Below, piece by piece: positions 17,585-26,321 of a stretch of DNA of 64,000 nucleotides. The position numbers and the translations under genes were made by a program. A model generated the notes under the pieces. It worked only from the letters and a program-made list of their open reading frames with translations, had not been told where the DNA came from and did no database searches. This DNA comes from Sandaracinaceae bacterium (GTDB lineage: Bacteria > Myxococcota_A > Polyangia > Polyangiales > Sandaracinaceae), in assembly GCA_020633195.1 (NCBI GenBank), contig JACKEC010000023.1, positions 132,188-196,187 of the forward strand, read 5' to 3'. Each line of letters begins with the position of its first letter. Position 1 is the first letter of the stretch.

Positions 17585-18865
17585 TCAGGGAGTGAGCGAA
17601 CCGGGGCAGGGCGCCAGGCTCCAGGTGATCACGCTCCCGGGGGCCACCCGCCGGATGACCTCTCGCGACCGCCCCGCCACGTACCGCCGCAGCTCGCCGC
17701 TCGCGTCGTCCGCGACGTAGAGCTCGTCGGCGCCGTCGGCGTCGAGGTCCGCGAGCAGCGTCGCGTGCTCGAAGCCGCGGCTGTCGGCGTCGAGGAGGGA
17801 CACCGTCCACGCGCCGCCCGGATCCTCTCGCGGCGGGTCGAGCCGGTAGAGGCCCGACGAGAAGGTGGCCGCGACGAGCTCGCGCTGCCCGTCCCCGTCG
17901 AGGTCGCCCGCGACGAGGAAGCGGGTCATCCGGTCGTCGAGCGTCGCGACGAGCGCTCCGTCCGCGGGCCCGTCCGCGTCGAAGCGGCGGATCTCCACCG
18001 GCTCGGCGATCACGAGGGCGTCGGCCGCGCCCGTCGTGCGCGCCTCCACCACCACGTAGAGCTCGTCCCGTCCGTCGCCGTCGACGTCGTCCACGAGGAG
18101 CTCCTTGGCGTGGCGCCGACCGAGATCCACCACGAGCTCCGGGCCCTCGCCTCGCGCGGGGACGTAGCGGACGACGGAGCCCGGCTGGTCCACGCCGGGG
18201 ACGAGCGAGTTCGGGCTGGAGATGCTCGCGTAGACCTCGAGCGTTCCGTCGCCGTCCACGTCGCCGATCTCGATCTCGTGGACGAAGGTGCTCGGGCGCC
18301 GATCGAGCTCGGTGGCGGCGAACGTGCCGTCGGCGCGCGGCGAGAGCACCGCGACCACCCCCTCGTCGTGCGTGCCCACGACGAGCACGTCCCCCACGAG
18401 CCCGCCGGGGGCGGGCGCGTCACCGTAGAGCGCGCCGACCTCCGCGTCGCGGACCCGGCTCCTCGGCGAGTCGAGCCCCGCGCGCCAGATCTCGGTGGCC
18501 TCGAGCGCGCCGCCCTCGCCCGGGCGCCACAGCTTCACCGCCGCCGCGCCGCCCCCGAGGGTCACGATCGACAGCGGGAGCGGCCCCGGCGGATCGAACG
18601 CGCGGACGTGATGGAAGACCTGGCTCTCGGGGTCGTCGAGCGGCTCGCGGACCCACGCTCCGTCGACGAGCCGCAGCCGCTCGAGGCGCGCGCCGACGGG
18701 CGTGTCGTCGTCCGGGGCCGTGACCGAGGTCGCGACGAGCAACCCGGTTTGCAGGGTCGCGGCCGCCCGCGGCGGATCGGGTGACGACGGCGGCGAGGGC
18801 GGCGCCTCGCAGGCCACCGCGGCGAGCGCGAGCGCCCACGCGCCGAGGCAGCGGCGCCGCCTCAC
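17585..18865 (-). CDS. FG-GAP/VCBS-repeat lipoprotein
   Basis: Surface lipoprotein of 426 residues from the GTG at 18865, with signal peptide and lipobox LALAAVAC. The body carries repeated calcium-binding-like loops of VCBS/FG-GAP type: DVDGDGTLEVYAS, DVDGDGRDELYVV, DLDGDGQRELVAA and DLDADGADELYVAD, consistent with a beta-propeller exposed outside the cell. The start overlaps the upstream cysteine-repeat lipoprotein by 4 bases (GTGA, 18862-18865), so the two are probably made together and may interact. Confidence 0.8.
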   Translation of the reverse strand: MRRRRCLGAWALALAAVACEAPPSPPSSPDPPRAAATLQTGLLVATSVTAPDDDTPVGARLERLRLVDGAWVREPLDDPESQVFHHVRAFDPPGPLPLSIVTLGGGAAAVKLWRPGEGGALEATEIWRAGLDSPRSRVRDAEVGALYGDAPAPGGLVGDVLVVGTHDEGVVAVLSPRADGTFAATELDRRPSTFVHEIEIGDVDGDGTLEVYASISSPNSLVPGVDQPGSVVRYVPARGEGPELVVDLGRRHAKELLVDDVDGDGRDELYVVVEARTTGAADALVIAEPVEIRRFDADGPADGALVATLDDRMTRFLVAGDLDGDGQRELVAATFSSGLYRLDPPREDPGGAWTVSLLDADSRGFEHATLLADLDADGADELYVADDASGELRRYVAGRSREVIRRVAPGSVITWSLAPCPGSLTP

Positions 18866-20907
18866 GGGCAGCCGAACGTGATGGTGCCGCTCGACCCGTC
18901 CGAGTAGAGCAGCTGGAGGGATCCCGACGAGCCGACGACCCGGTTCAGGCACGGCGGGAAGCAGCCGTAGGGCGTCGGCGAGCAGGCCGGGTTCCCGCTC
19001 CCCGAGAGGCTGGCCCCGCTGACCGTGATGCTGCCGATGCTGAGGCCGCCGAAGTCCGTGAACGTCATCGAGCTGCCGCTCGTGAGCACCTGCCAGATGC
19101 AGCTCGTGGAGGTGACACTGCCGGAGAACGTCACCCCCGCGCTCGCCGTCACGCTGCCCATCGAGGGTGTGCTGTCCGCGAACGTCAGCGTCGTGCCCGA
19201 GCCGGTGGCCGCCGTGAAGTAGGTCGACCCGACCGTCCCGAACGAGCCGCTCAGGATCGGGGTGCACGAGACGCAGCTCCCCATCCTGCAGATCTGGGCC
19301 GCCCCGCAGCTGGTGCCCTCGGTGCTCCGCGTGCACGTCGCGGTGTCGGTGCGCATCGTCGAGCCCGAGCAGCTCCCGCCCGCGCACGTGGGCTGCGTAC
19401 ACGTCCGGCTCCTCGACCCGTCCTCGTCACAGGTGCTGCTGTAGCCGCAGGCCCCATACATGCCGCACGACTCGGTGCCGCAGCTGTTCCCGGTGGTGGT
19501 CCGCGTGCACGCCATGCTCTCCATCCGCGGCGTGGCCGCGCAGGTCCCCGAGGCGCAGGCGAAGTCCATGCAGGTGCGGGTGCGGTTGGCCGACTGGTCG
19601 CACCCGTCGGAGTAGTCGCAGGCCCCGTACGACCCGCACGAGGTGGTGCCGCACGACGTCCCGGTGGTCGAGCGCGTGCACGCCGCGGTCTCGTTCCGGT
19701 TGTTGGAGCGGCACAGCCCGCCGGCACACGTGAGGTCGGTGCAGGTCCGGGACCGCGTGGCCGACTCGTCGCAGCCGTCGCTGTAGTTGCAGGCCCCGTA
19801 GCTGCCGCACGACCCGACCCCGCACGTGTCGCCGTCGGTGCTGCGGCTGCACGGCTCGGACTCGGGCGTGTCGGTCGGCACGCACGAGCCGCCCATGCAC
19901 GCGTACGAGCGGTTGGTCCGCATGCGCGTGCCCGACTCGTCGCAGCCGTCGGCGTAGTCGCACGCCCCCCAGGCGCCGTTGGACGGCCCGGGGCAGTCGG
20001 AGTCGTCGCGGCACCCCGTGCACCGGGTCCCCGCCTCGTCGCAGACCGTGGGCGAGGCGCACGGATCACCCCCGTGCATGTCGCAGCTCCCCGCGGCGCA
20101 CCGATCGAAGCCGTTGCAGAACACTCCGTCGTCGCACGGCAAGACGTTGGGATCCATCGTGCACCCCGCCGCGGTGCAGCGGTCGTCGGTGCAGCCGTTG
20201 CCGTCGTCGCAGACGGAGTCATCGGGCGTCGAGACGCAGAGCCCGCCCATGCACGCGTCGGTCGTGCAGAGGATGCCGTCGTCGCACTCCGAGTCGTCCA
20301 TGCACGCGGTCGTCGAGGCGTCGGTCGGGGGCAGCGACCCGTCCGGCCGGTTCGCGTCGATCGGCCCGCCGCCGTCCCTCGGGCCGCCGTCCCTCGCGCC
20401 CCCGTCGCGCGCGACGTCCGCGTCCATCCCGCCCGCGTCGAGCAGCCGCGGCGCGGTGCCGGGCCACGGCGGGAGCTCGTCGATCACCACGTCGACGCAG
20501 CCGTTCTCTCCGCAGCTCCGGTCGGCCCCGCAGTCCGTCCCGACGCAGCTCGCCACCAGGTCGAGGCGGAGCATGCGGGTCTCGTTGCGGACGAGGGTCA
20601 CCCGCGCGCGGCGGCTGACCACGAGCGCGCTGCCCACGAAGCCCTCGGCGATCACGTCGATGGGCCCGAGCGAGTCGTCCTCGGGTACCGCCGCGACCGT
20701 GAGGGGCAGCAGGCTCGCCGAGCCGAGCGCCTGCTCCTCGGACGCCATCCGGGTGTCGTCGGCCATGACGGTCACCCGGACTCGATCGAGCTCGGCAGGG
20801 ATCGCGAGGTCGCTGTCGACCACGACCACGAGCTGCGTCGGCCCGGCCACGCAGCCGCCCGCGAGGGCGAACAGGGCGGAGCACCACAGCCAACTCCACG
20901 ACCGCAT
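18862..20907 (-). CDS. Lipoprotein with four tandem TSP1-like cysteine repeats
   Basis: Protein of 681 residues. It has a signal peptide ending LFALAGGC, a beta domain of about 110 residues (LVVVVDSDLAIPAELDRVRV), a DAG/DGG-rich linker, then cysteine-rich modules. From about residue 325 to 545 there are four units of about 55 residues containing SYGACDYSDGCDESATRSR-like sequence, an RTCTD-type stretch and ACTRSTTGTSCG. These resemble thrombospondin-1-like or notch-like disulfide modules. The C-terminal 120 residues are Ser/Gly/Thr-rich and beta-like. Probably an adhesin or structural surface protein; function not known. Confidence 0.75.
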   Translation of the reverse strand: MRSWSWLWCSALFALAGGCVAGPTQLVVVVDSDLAIPAELDRVRVTVMADDTRMASEEQALGSASLLPLTVAAVPEDDSLGPIDVIAEGFVGSALVVSRRARVTLVRNETRMLRLDLVASCVGTDCGADRSCGENGCVDVVIDELPPWPGTAPRLLDAGGMDADVARDGGARDGGPRDGGGPIDANRPDGSLPPTDASTTACMDDSECDDGILCTTDACMGGLCVSTPDDSVCDDGNGCTDDRCTAAGCTMDPNVLPCDDGVFCNGFDRCAAGSCDMHGGDPCASPTVCDEAGTRCTGCRDDSDCPGPSNGAWGACDYADGCDESGTRMRTNRSYACMGGSCVPTDTPESEPCSRSTDGDTCGVGSCGSYGACNYSDGCDESATRSRTCTDLTCAGGLCRSNNRNETAACTRSTTGTSCGTTSCGSYGACDYSDGCDQSANRTRTCMDFACASGTCAATPRMESMACTRTTTGNSCGTESCGMYGACGYSSTCDEDGSRSRTCTQPTCAGGSCSGSTMRTDTATCTRSTEGTSCGAAQICRMGSCVSCTPILSGSFGTVGSTYFTAATGSGTTLTFADSTPSMGSVTASAGVTFSGSVTSTSCIWQVLTSGSSMTFTDFGGLSIGSITVSGASLSGSGNPACSPTPYGCFPPCLNRVVGSSGSLQLLYSDGSSGTITFGCP

Positions 20908-21013
20908 CGACGGATCTTCGCCGTCCGACCGTCACGGATCAAGGTGTAGGCGACTTGGGTCCGAACGAGGCTCAGCGGCGTGGACGCCTCGGATCCGTGC
21001 TTAGATCCGAGCG

Positions 21014-21448
21014 ATGAACGACGACGACGAGCGCCTCGCCGGCCTCCGCGTGCTCCGGCACCTCGTGTGGATCGACGGTCGCGTGGACCCGATCGAGCGC
21101 GACGCGCTCCAGCGCTTCGCGGGCGTCGACGCCGCGGCCCTCGACGCCGCGCTCGCCGACCCGATCCCGCTCGACGACGCGATCGCCGCGGTCGAGGACC
21201 CCGAGGTCCGCCACGCCGTGCTGAAGACCGCGCGCTGGATCGCCCACGAGCACCGCTCGCAGAACGACGACGAGTCCTTCGTCGCGCGCGTGCGGGACGC
21301 CTGGGGCCTCGAGAAGCACTTCGACGACCCCGACGCCCTGCGCGGCCGCGACACCGACATCTCCGAGCTGAGCCGCCGCTTCACCCACGGGGAGGCCAGC
21401 GCCAAGGAGCTCGCGCGCAAGATCCGAGACGACCTCGGCGAGGATTGA
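21014..21448 (+). CDS. TerB-like acidic helical protein
   Basis: Soluble all-helical protein of 144 residues. RVLRHLVWIDGRVDPIERDA matches the pattern of the TerB/DUF533-type fold, where a conserved acidic DGxxxxxE motif binds metal. The rest (AWGLEKHFDDPDALRGR, ELSRRFTHGEASAKELARKI) is charged and helical. Assignment to TerB is by pattern only and the role is unknown. It stands alone between divergent and same-strand surface genes. Confidence 0.55.
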   Translation: MNDDDERLAGLRVLRHLVWIDGRVDPIERDALQRFAGVDAAALDAALADPIPLDDAIAAVEDPEVRHAVLKTARWIAHEHRSQNDDESFVARVRDAWGLEKHFDDPDALRGRDTDISELSRRFTHGEASAKELARKIRDDLGED

Positions 21449-21599
21449 CCTTCGGGTCGAGACGCCGCGGTGGTCTTCGCAAGCCCCGCTGACAGCGGTC
21501 GCCGCTCGGCGCCCGGGCTTTCCCGTGCGCAAACCGACCCCGCGAGGTTGACCGCGCCCCGGTCCGGGGGCACCTTCCCCCGCTCACCGAGGTGTCATC

Positions 21600-22547
21600 A
21601 TGGTCAGGTCGTCGCTCATCGTTCTCGTCGCTCTCGGGCTCGCCGCGTGCTCGGTGACCGGTCGCCCCTCGGGTCGCACGGACGACGGCGGCGGCGGGAC
21701 CGGGGCCGACGGCGGGATGACCGGCTCGTTCTTCGACGCGGGTGACTGTGTGCCCTCCGTCGAGGGGACGCCCGAGACCTGCTCCGACGGCCTCGACAAC
21801 AACTGCAACGGTCGATACGACTGCTCCGACCTGGCCTGCTCCGGCGTCGGCACCTGCCCCGTCTGCGGCGAGGTCGAGACCGCCCTCGGATCGCCCCTCG
21901 CGCTCCCCGACGGCGTCGGCAACATCACCTGCACGACCGACGCGGACTGCCCCGGCACCCAGCACTGCTTCACCATCGACGGCCTCTTCGGCCCCTCGAT
22001 GGAGTGCCGCGAGTCCTACCGCTCGACCCTCTCGTTCATCGGCTTCGGCTCCGCGACCTTCGACTCGGTCAGCGACATCCGCTCGCTCTGCGTCGTGATG
22101 GAGCACTCCTGGATCCGCGACACCGAGATCACCCTCGAGGCGCCCAACGGCGCGCAGGTTCGCTTGCAGCGCTTCCTCGGCCAGGAGGGCGGCGAGATCT
22201 ACCTCGGCCAGGCCAACGACTGCGACGACGACGGCGCCCCGTCCCCGGGCACTGGCGCGCGCTACTGCTGGACGCCGACCGCGACCAACCAGGCGATGCT
22301 CGACTACGCCAACGCCGGCGGCCGCATGGACTCGGCGACGACCTGCAACGGCACCACCGCGGACATGATGCCGCCGGGTGACTACTCCGCGTCGGATCCC
22401 TGGACGAACCTGATCGGCGCACCGCTCAACGGCGACTGGACCCTGTCGGTCACCGACCTGTGGCCGATCGACAACGGTTACATCTTCGAGTGGTCGATCT
22501 CCTTCGACCCGGTCACCGTCGAGGACTGCTCCTCGCCGCTCATCTGA
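21600..22547 (+). CDS. Lipoprotein with MopE-like motif and P-domain-like C-terminus
   Basis: Protein of 315 residues: lipobox in MVRSSLIVLVALGLAAC, Gly/Asp linker, then CSDGLDNNCNGRYDCSDLAC, which is the calcium-site motif shared by MopE and many myxobacterial surface proteins. The C-terminal 150 residues resemble the proprotein-convertase P domain, with ITLEAPNGAQVRLQRFLG, NLIGAPLNGDWTLSVTDLWP and DNGYIFEWSISF. P domains often accompany secreted proteases but here there is no protease. Likely a surface-anchored binding protein. Confidence 0.75.
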   Translation: MVRSSLIVLVALGLAACSVTGRPSGRTDDGGGGTGADGGMTGSFFDAGDCVPSVEGTPETCSDGLDNNCNGRYDCSDLACSGVGTCPVCGEVETALGSPLALPDGVGNITCTTDADCPGTQHCFTIDGLFGPSMECRESYRSTLSFIGFGSATFDSVSDIRSLCVVMEHSWIRDTEITLEAPNGAQVRLQRFLGQEGGEIYLGQANDCDDDGAPSPGTGARYCWTPTATNQAMLDYANAGGRMDSATTCNGTTADMMPPGDYSASDPWTNLIGAPLNGDWTLSVTDLWPIDNGYIFEWSISFDPVTVEDCSSPLI

Positions 22548-22599
22548 GCCGACCTCCAGGCCCGGCGTAACGGCGAGCCGCCTCGTCGCTACGCTCGGC

Positions 22600-23040
22600 A
22601 TGCGCAGCTCGATCCTCGCCCTCGTCCTGCTCGCCCACGCGCCCCTCGCGGCCGCGCAAGTCAACGTCAACGGCGGAGACGCCGCCATCGGCGGCTACGA
22701 TCCGGTCGCGTACTTCGCCGAGCACCGCCCGGTGCGCGGCTCGAGCGAGCACACCTTCGAGTACCAGGGCGCGACCTGGCGCTTCGCGAACGCGGCCAAC
22801 CGCGATCGCTTCGCGGCGGCGCCAGCCCGCTACGCCCCCGCCTACGGCGGCTACTGCGCCTACGCGATGGCCGACGGACGCACCGCGCGCATCGATCCAA
22901 ACGCATGGACCATCGTCGCCGGCCGCCTCTACCTCAACTACTCGCTCGAGATCCGGACGCGCTGGAGCGGCGACCGCGACGCGTACATCCATCGCGCCGA
23001 CGCCCGCTGGCCCGAGGTCTCCCGAGGCCTACGGCGTTGA
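22600..23040 (+). CDS. Secreted YHS-domain protein
   Basis: Protein of 146 residues with a signal peptide (MRSSILALVLLAHAPLAAAQ). The YHS-type core GGYDPVAYFAEHRPVRGSSE ... TFEYQGATWRFANAANRDRF, then YGGYCAYAMADG, is the compact fold found in copper or heavy-metal handling proteins and in many periplasmic proteins of unknown ligand. The usual Cys of metal YHS domains is replaced by the GYCAYAM segment, so metal binding is uncertain. Confidence 0.8.
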   Translation: MRSSILALVLLAHAPLAAAQVNVNGGDAAIGGYDPVAYFAEHRPVRGSSEHTFEYQGATWRFANAANRDRFAAAPARYAPAYGGYCAYAMADGRTARIDPNAWTIVAGRLYLNYSLEIRTRWSGDRDAYIHRADARWPEVSRGLRR

Positions 23041-23183
23041 GCGCCTCGGTCCCCCGACCGACCGCGTCGCCCGGGCGCCAGCTCGTGCGCGGCGGGACAC
23101 CGTCGAGCTCGACTCGGGAGCCTGAACGAGCGCCACTCGGGCGCGCGGCGGCATCCCTTGATCCGCTGGCGGCCGGGCACGCA

Positions 23184-23216
23184 GGGGACGGAGTTCATCA
23201 TGTTGTCTTTTCTGCG
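23184..23216 (+). repeat. REP-like dispersed repeat, copy A1
   Basis: 33-base repeat starting GGGGACGGAGTTCATCATG and continuing TTGTCTTTTCTGCG. It is identical over its length to the copy at 23278 and matches the reverse complement at 24353. Such short, non-coding, dispersed sequences with a GGGGAC head are typical of REP elements moved by RAYT transposases. Confidence 0.8.
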
Positions 23217-23240
23217 GGGGTGCAGGCCATCAGGCATGGA

Positions 23241-23255
23241 GGGGACGGAGTTCAT
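23241..23255 (+). repeat. REP-like repeat, truncated copy A2
   Basis: Only the head GGGGACGGAGTTCAT is present; the TGTTGTC half is missing. It sits between two full copies and so is probably a broken member of a local array. Confidence 0.65.
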
Positions 23256-23277
23256 TGGCGGTCGTCAGGCGTGAGGG

Positions 23278-23310
23278 GGGGACGGAGTTCATCATGTTGT
23301 CTTTTCTGCG
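23278..23310 (+). repeat. REP-like dispersed repeat, copy A3
   Basis: Full 33-base copy. It is followed by CGGGTCGGGACGCCGCG, the same downstream sequence as at 26164 and 26251. The conserved unit therefore extends to about 50 bases in some copies. Confidence 0.8.
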
Positions 23311-23649
23311 CGGGTCGGGACGCCGCGACCTACCGATGGAAGAGCGGTTCCGTCGCGCTAGACGCCGCGAAGGTCGAGGGGACGCAGGCCGTGTCCCACG
23401 CCCGGCGCCGTCGTCGCGGCGCTGTTCACGTTCCGCAAAGAGACCGAGCTCGAGCCTCGCCTCGGGCTCCAGTGCCTCGCGCCATGAGCGGAGGGAAGAG
23501 CGGACCAGGCGAGCGCGCACGGGCGTCCGGCCGCGCTCGCGGGAGCTGAACGGCGAAGTGTCTCTCGCCAAAACCGCAGCGATTCCACTTGGTTTCGCGG
23601 CCTCCGAGCGCGAGCTGCCCACGCCGCGGGGGCCGGACAAGCTAGCGGA

Positions 23650-24243
23650 ATGCACACGCCCTCGAGCCACGAAGCTCCCCTGTGCTGCTCATTCTTCCTC
23701 GTCATCGCGGCGCTCCTCGCCCCGACCGCTGCATTGGCGCAGCCGGTGACGCCACACTCCGAGGAGGTGCGCCTGGAGCCCGACTTCGAGCCGGCCTCCC
23801 TCGCGCTTCGCGCAGCGCTCGACGAGGCCTGGGAGGTGGTTCGGTCTCACCGCCCGCTCGAGCTCCCGCGCGGGCGCTACGAGCTGGCGCTCGTGGAGGA
23901 CGCGGGCTGGCGCCCCCTCGGGACGTTCGAGGTCTCGCGCCCCGCGATCCTCGCGATTCACCGGGAGGATCACCGCGTGGCGCGCGAGGTCGGCACGTAC
24001 ATCGGCGCGCTGGCAGGCGGCGGGTTGCTCGGAACCGTCCTGCTGACCGCCGCGCTCGGCGCGCTGGGTCAGCTCACGCCGTTGGCGATGGACGGGACGT
24101 CGTCCGAGCTCCGAGAGCCCGCGCTCGCCCTCTACGGCTTCCTGGGCGCGTGCGTGGTCGTCGGCCTCGGCGTCGGCTTGCCGCTCTTGCTCTGGGGCGA
24201 CGGCTACTCGATCACGAACGTCCCCGAGACGGACGGGAGGTGA
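23650..24243 (+). CDS. Hypothetical exported membrane protein
   Basis: Protein of 197 residues with a signal peptide (LCCSFFLVIAALLAPTAALA), a periplasmic region of about 85 residues, and two further hydrophobic stretches (IGALAGGGLLGTVLLTAALG near 115-135; LYGFLGACVVVGLGVGLPLL near 160-180). No family recognised. It is flanked on both sides by REP-like repeats. Confidence 0.6.
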   Translation: MHTPSSHEAPLCCSFFLVIAALLAPTAALAQPVTPHSEEVRLEPDFEPASLALRAALDEAWEVVRSHRPLELPRGRYELALVEDAGWRPLGTFEVSRPAILAIHREDHRVAREVGTYIGALAGGGLLGTVLLTAALGALGQLTPLAMDGTSSELREPALALYGFLGACVVVGLGVGLPLLLWGDGYSITNVPETDGR

Positions 24244-24352
24244 TGTCGCGCGCCACGTGACGCGACGCCGCCGCGGGGGGCGGGTTCGGAGCGCGGGACG
24301 CGGACGGCGCGTGGACGCTGACCCCCGATCGGCTCGCCGTCGAACCCGCCTG

Positions 24353-24385
24353 CGCAGAAAAGACAACATGATGAACTCCGTCCCC
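24353..24385 (-). repeat. REP-like repeat, inverted copy A4
   Basis: Exact reverse complement of the copies at 23184 and 23278 (it reads CGCAGAAAAGACAACATG then ATGAACTCCGTCCCC on the plus strand). Together with the 23278 copy it brackets the hypothetical gene at 23650 in inverted orientation, at a distance of about 1 kb. Confidence 0.8.
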
Positions 24386-24430
24386 AGCAACTCCGTCCCC
24401 AGCAACTCCGTCCCCAGCGACTCCGTCCCC
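24374..24430. repeat. 15-bp tandem repeat grown from the REP head
   Basis: The unit AACTCCGTCCCCAGC is repeated about four times (the last begins GACTCC), starting inside copy A4. It looks like local expansion of the repeat head, probably by replication slippage. The surrounding 24244-24501 holds nothing else recognisable. Confidence 0.75.
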
Positions 24431-24501
24431 AGCTGAACTCGTGCGGGATCACCTTCCTCGGCGCGTGGGCCGGCCATTCGACGGTGAGCGTCGAGTGGGC
24501 A

Positions 24502-25968
24502 TCACAGCTCGAAACGCACGCGACGCCCCGCCCCGTCGTAGACCTCGACGTGGACCGCCCAGGGCTCCAGCGGGAGCTCGACCGCGCCCTCCGCGTCCGT
24601 GGTGAGCTCTAGGCGCAGCGTTTGCGGAGGCTCGGTCGGCCCGGTCGCGAGGGGCGGCACGAGGCTCTCGGGCGGGGGCGCCTGGTCCGATTGCGTCACG
24701 CTGACCGCACCGTTCGCGAGGGGGCCGGCCGTCCGGGGCTCGCGCTGCTCGTCGCGGATCAGCCCGACCACCTCCGTCTCCGCCGCGCCGTCGAGGAGGA
24801 GCCGGGGCGCGGCCCCTTCGACGCGTCGCCAGCGCCCGTCGGCCGTGCGCGCGGGGTAGGCCGAGAACTGGTAGGTGCCGTCCGCGGCCAGCGCGTACTC
24901 TCGCGACCAGCCGATCGCGCCGCCGGCGTTCGGGATCGAGCCCTGGATCGACCAGCGGCCCACGAAGTCGGCGTCCTCCCAGGGCCCGCTCGGCTCGATC
25001 CACCGGACGCGGGCGCGATCGCGCGGCTCCAATGGATCGATCTCCGATCGCAGCACGACGCGCAGGCGCGCGCCCATCCGCTCGTGGTGCGCCGCGAGGC
25101 GGGTCCAGGGCGCGCCGGTCGGTCGGAGCAGCACGTCGCTCCCGATCCGGAGGGCCTCGAGGGTCGGCACGCCTGGACGCTCGGGGAGCGTCACCTCCTC
25201 TCCGAAGGGCCTCGGCCCGGGCGCCGGGCTCGGCGTCGTTTCGACCGCTGGCGCCCGGGCCGTCGCCTGCGCGGCGCGGGCGTCGAGGAGCGCCTCCGCG
25301 ATCGACGCCTCGGTGACCTCTCGTCCCTCGCGCGCGAGGCGCCCCCAGGCGAGCGCCACCTCCAGCACGGCGGGCGTCGGACCGCTCACCCGCAGCGTCA
25401 TCCGAGCGAAGCCTCGCTCGTAGCGCCCGAGGTACACCGAGCAGCCCTCGGGGAGCCCGTAAGCGGTCCAGCCGCCTTCGGCAGAGTCGTTCGAGGGGTG
25501 CTCGGTGAGGGTGTCGTAGAACGAGAGGCCGGCGCGATCGTCGCCGCGTACCTCTTCGACGAAGCCGCCCCCGCACCCCGCCGCGGAGTGCCACTCGTCG
25601 TTCGCGCGGAGGACGGTCTCCGGCGGATCGAACCCCGGCGCGATCCAGTCTGCGACGCGCCGCGTGACTTGCCGCGCGCCGTCCTGAAATCCCCGGCCGC
25701 CGAGCTGGGGGAGCTCGTCCCAACCGAATGCCTGCGTGTGCTCGAGGGTTGCCCAACCCGCGAGCGCGAGGCGCGGATCCGACGATCCCTCGAAGAGCCC
25801 GGCGAGCCAGCCGTCGGGGGCGGGACGGCTCGCGGCTGGCCAAGCGGAGAGCGGGTCTTTGGCGCTGGCGATGGCCTCGGCGAGCGCCTCGCCCTCGAGC
25901 GCGTCGAGGTGGGCGCAGAGCTCGCGCCAGCTACGGTCCGAAGGCGGCCCGGTGACGAGGTGTCGCAT
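24502..25968 (-). CDS. Hypothetical protein, 488 residues
   Basis: Starts MRHLVTGPPSDRSWRELCAH with no signal peptide, so it is probably cytoplasmic. The N-terminal half is mixed alpha/beta with many Trp residues (FQDGARQVTRRVADWIAPGF). A middle linker is rich in Ala and Pro (about 225-245). The C-terminal half looks beta-rich, ending WAVHVEVYDGAGRRVRFEL. No known domain recognised. Coding status is supported by length and codon character and by the lack of a better competitor on the other strand. Confidence 0.6.
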   Translation of the reverse strand: MRHLVTGPPSDRSWRELCAHLDALEGEALAEAIASAKDPLSAWPAASRPAPDGWLAGLFEGSSDPRLALAGWATLEHTQAFGWDELPQLGGRGFQDGARQVTRRVADWIAPGFDPPETVLRANDEWHSAAGCGGGFVEEVRGDDRAGLSFYDTLTEHPSNDSAEGGWTAYGLPEGCSVYLGRYERGFARMTLRVSGPTPAVLEVALAWGRLAREGREVTEASIAEALLDARAAQATARAPAVETTPSPAPGPRPFGEEVTLPERPGVPTLEALRIGSDVLLRPTGAPWTRLAAHHERMGARLRVVLRSEIDPLEPRDRARVRWIEPSGPWEDADFVGRWSIQGSIPNAGGAIGWSREYALAADGTYQFSAYPARTADGRWRRVEGAAPRLLLDGAAETEVVGLIRDEQREPRTAGPLANGAVSVTQSDQAPPPESLVPPLATGPTEPPQTLRLELTTDAEGAVELPLEPWAVHVEVYDGAGRRVRFEL

Positions 25969-26321
25969 CGGCCCAGTCTACCTGGCGGCGGCGCTCAGAG
26001 CGGGACGGCGACGCGGCTCACTCCTCGGCTCCCCCGGGGAGGGCGTCGGCTGCTTCGCAGGACTTACATTATGCAAGCTAAGTTGGCGGCCGTGGCAGTC
26101 GGAGGCCGTTCATGGGCCGCCGGTACGGCCGGGGACGGAGTTCATCATGTTGTCTTTTCCGCGCGGGTCGGGACGCCGCGTGGCAGCTGGGCGTCGTTCA
26201 TGGCCGCCGGTACGGCAAGGGACGGAGTTCATCATGTTGTCTTTTCCGCGCGGGTCGGGACGCCGCGTGGCAGCTGGGCGTCACCTCCAGCGCACGGGCC
26301 ACGCCGCGACGATTCGCGCCG
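25969..26321. other. Gene-free stretch with a tandem REP-like unit
   Basis: Contains an unusually AT-rich patch at about 26059-26084 (ACTTACATTATGCAAGC then TAAGTTGG) and the 87-88-bp tandem repeat at 26108-26282. No gene or RNA recognised. Confidence 0.55.
26108..26282 (+). repeat. Two tandem 87-88-bp units each carrying a REP-like repeat (A5, A6)
   Basis: Units start at 26108 and 26196. Each contains GTTCATGGCCGCCGGTACGG-like sequence, then the REP-like core (GGACGGAGTTCATCATG, TTGTCTTTTCCGCG), then CGGGTCGGGACGCCGCG and TGGCAGCTGGGCG. The two units differ at only a few positions. Relative to the 23-24-kb copies there is a T-to-C change (TTTTCCGCG in place of TTTTCTGCG). Confidence 0.8.

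Larger units (their letters stand above)
23041..23649. other. Gene-free stretch with dispersed repeats
   Basis: About 610 bases without a convincing gene. It contains three copies, one truncated, of the REP-like 33-bp repeat (23184, 23241, 23278). After the third copy, the sequence to 23649 has no coding signature that I trust on either strand, and no RNA gene was recognised. Confidence 0.6.

Noticed and set aside
23255..23749. Open frame of 164 codons on the plus strand through the repeats
   Set aside because: It reads through a REP-like repeat and has no start context; overlapping hypothetical at 23650 has a signal peptide and is better supported.
24353..24433. Possible CRISPR-like array
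   Set aside because: Units are 15 bp with 3-base joints, no spacers, no cas genes. It is a minisatellite from a REP head.
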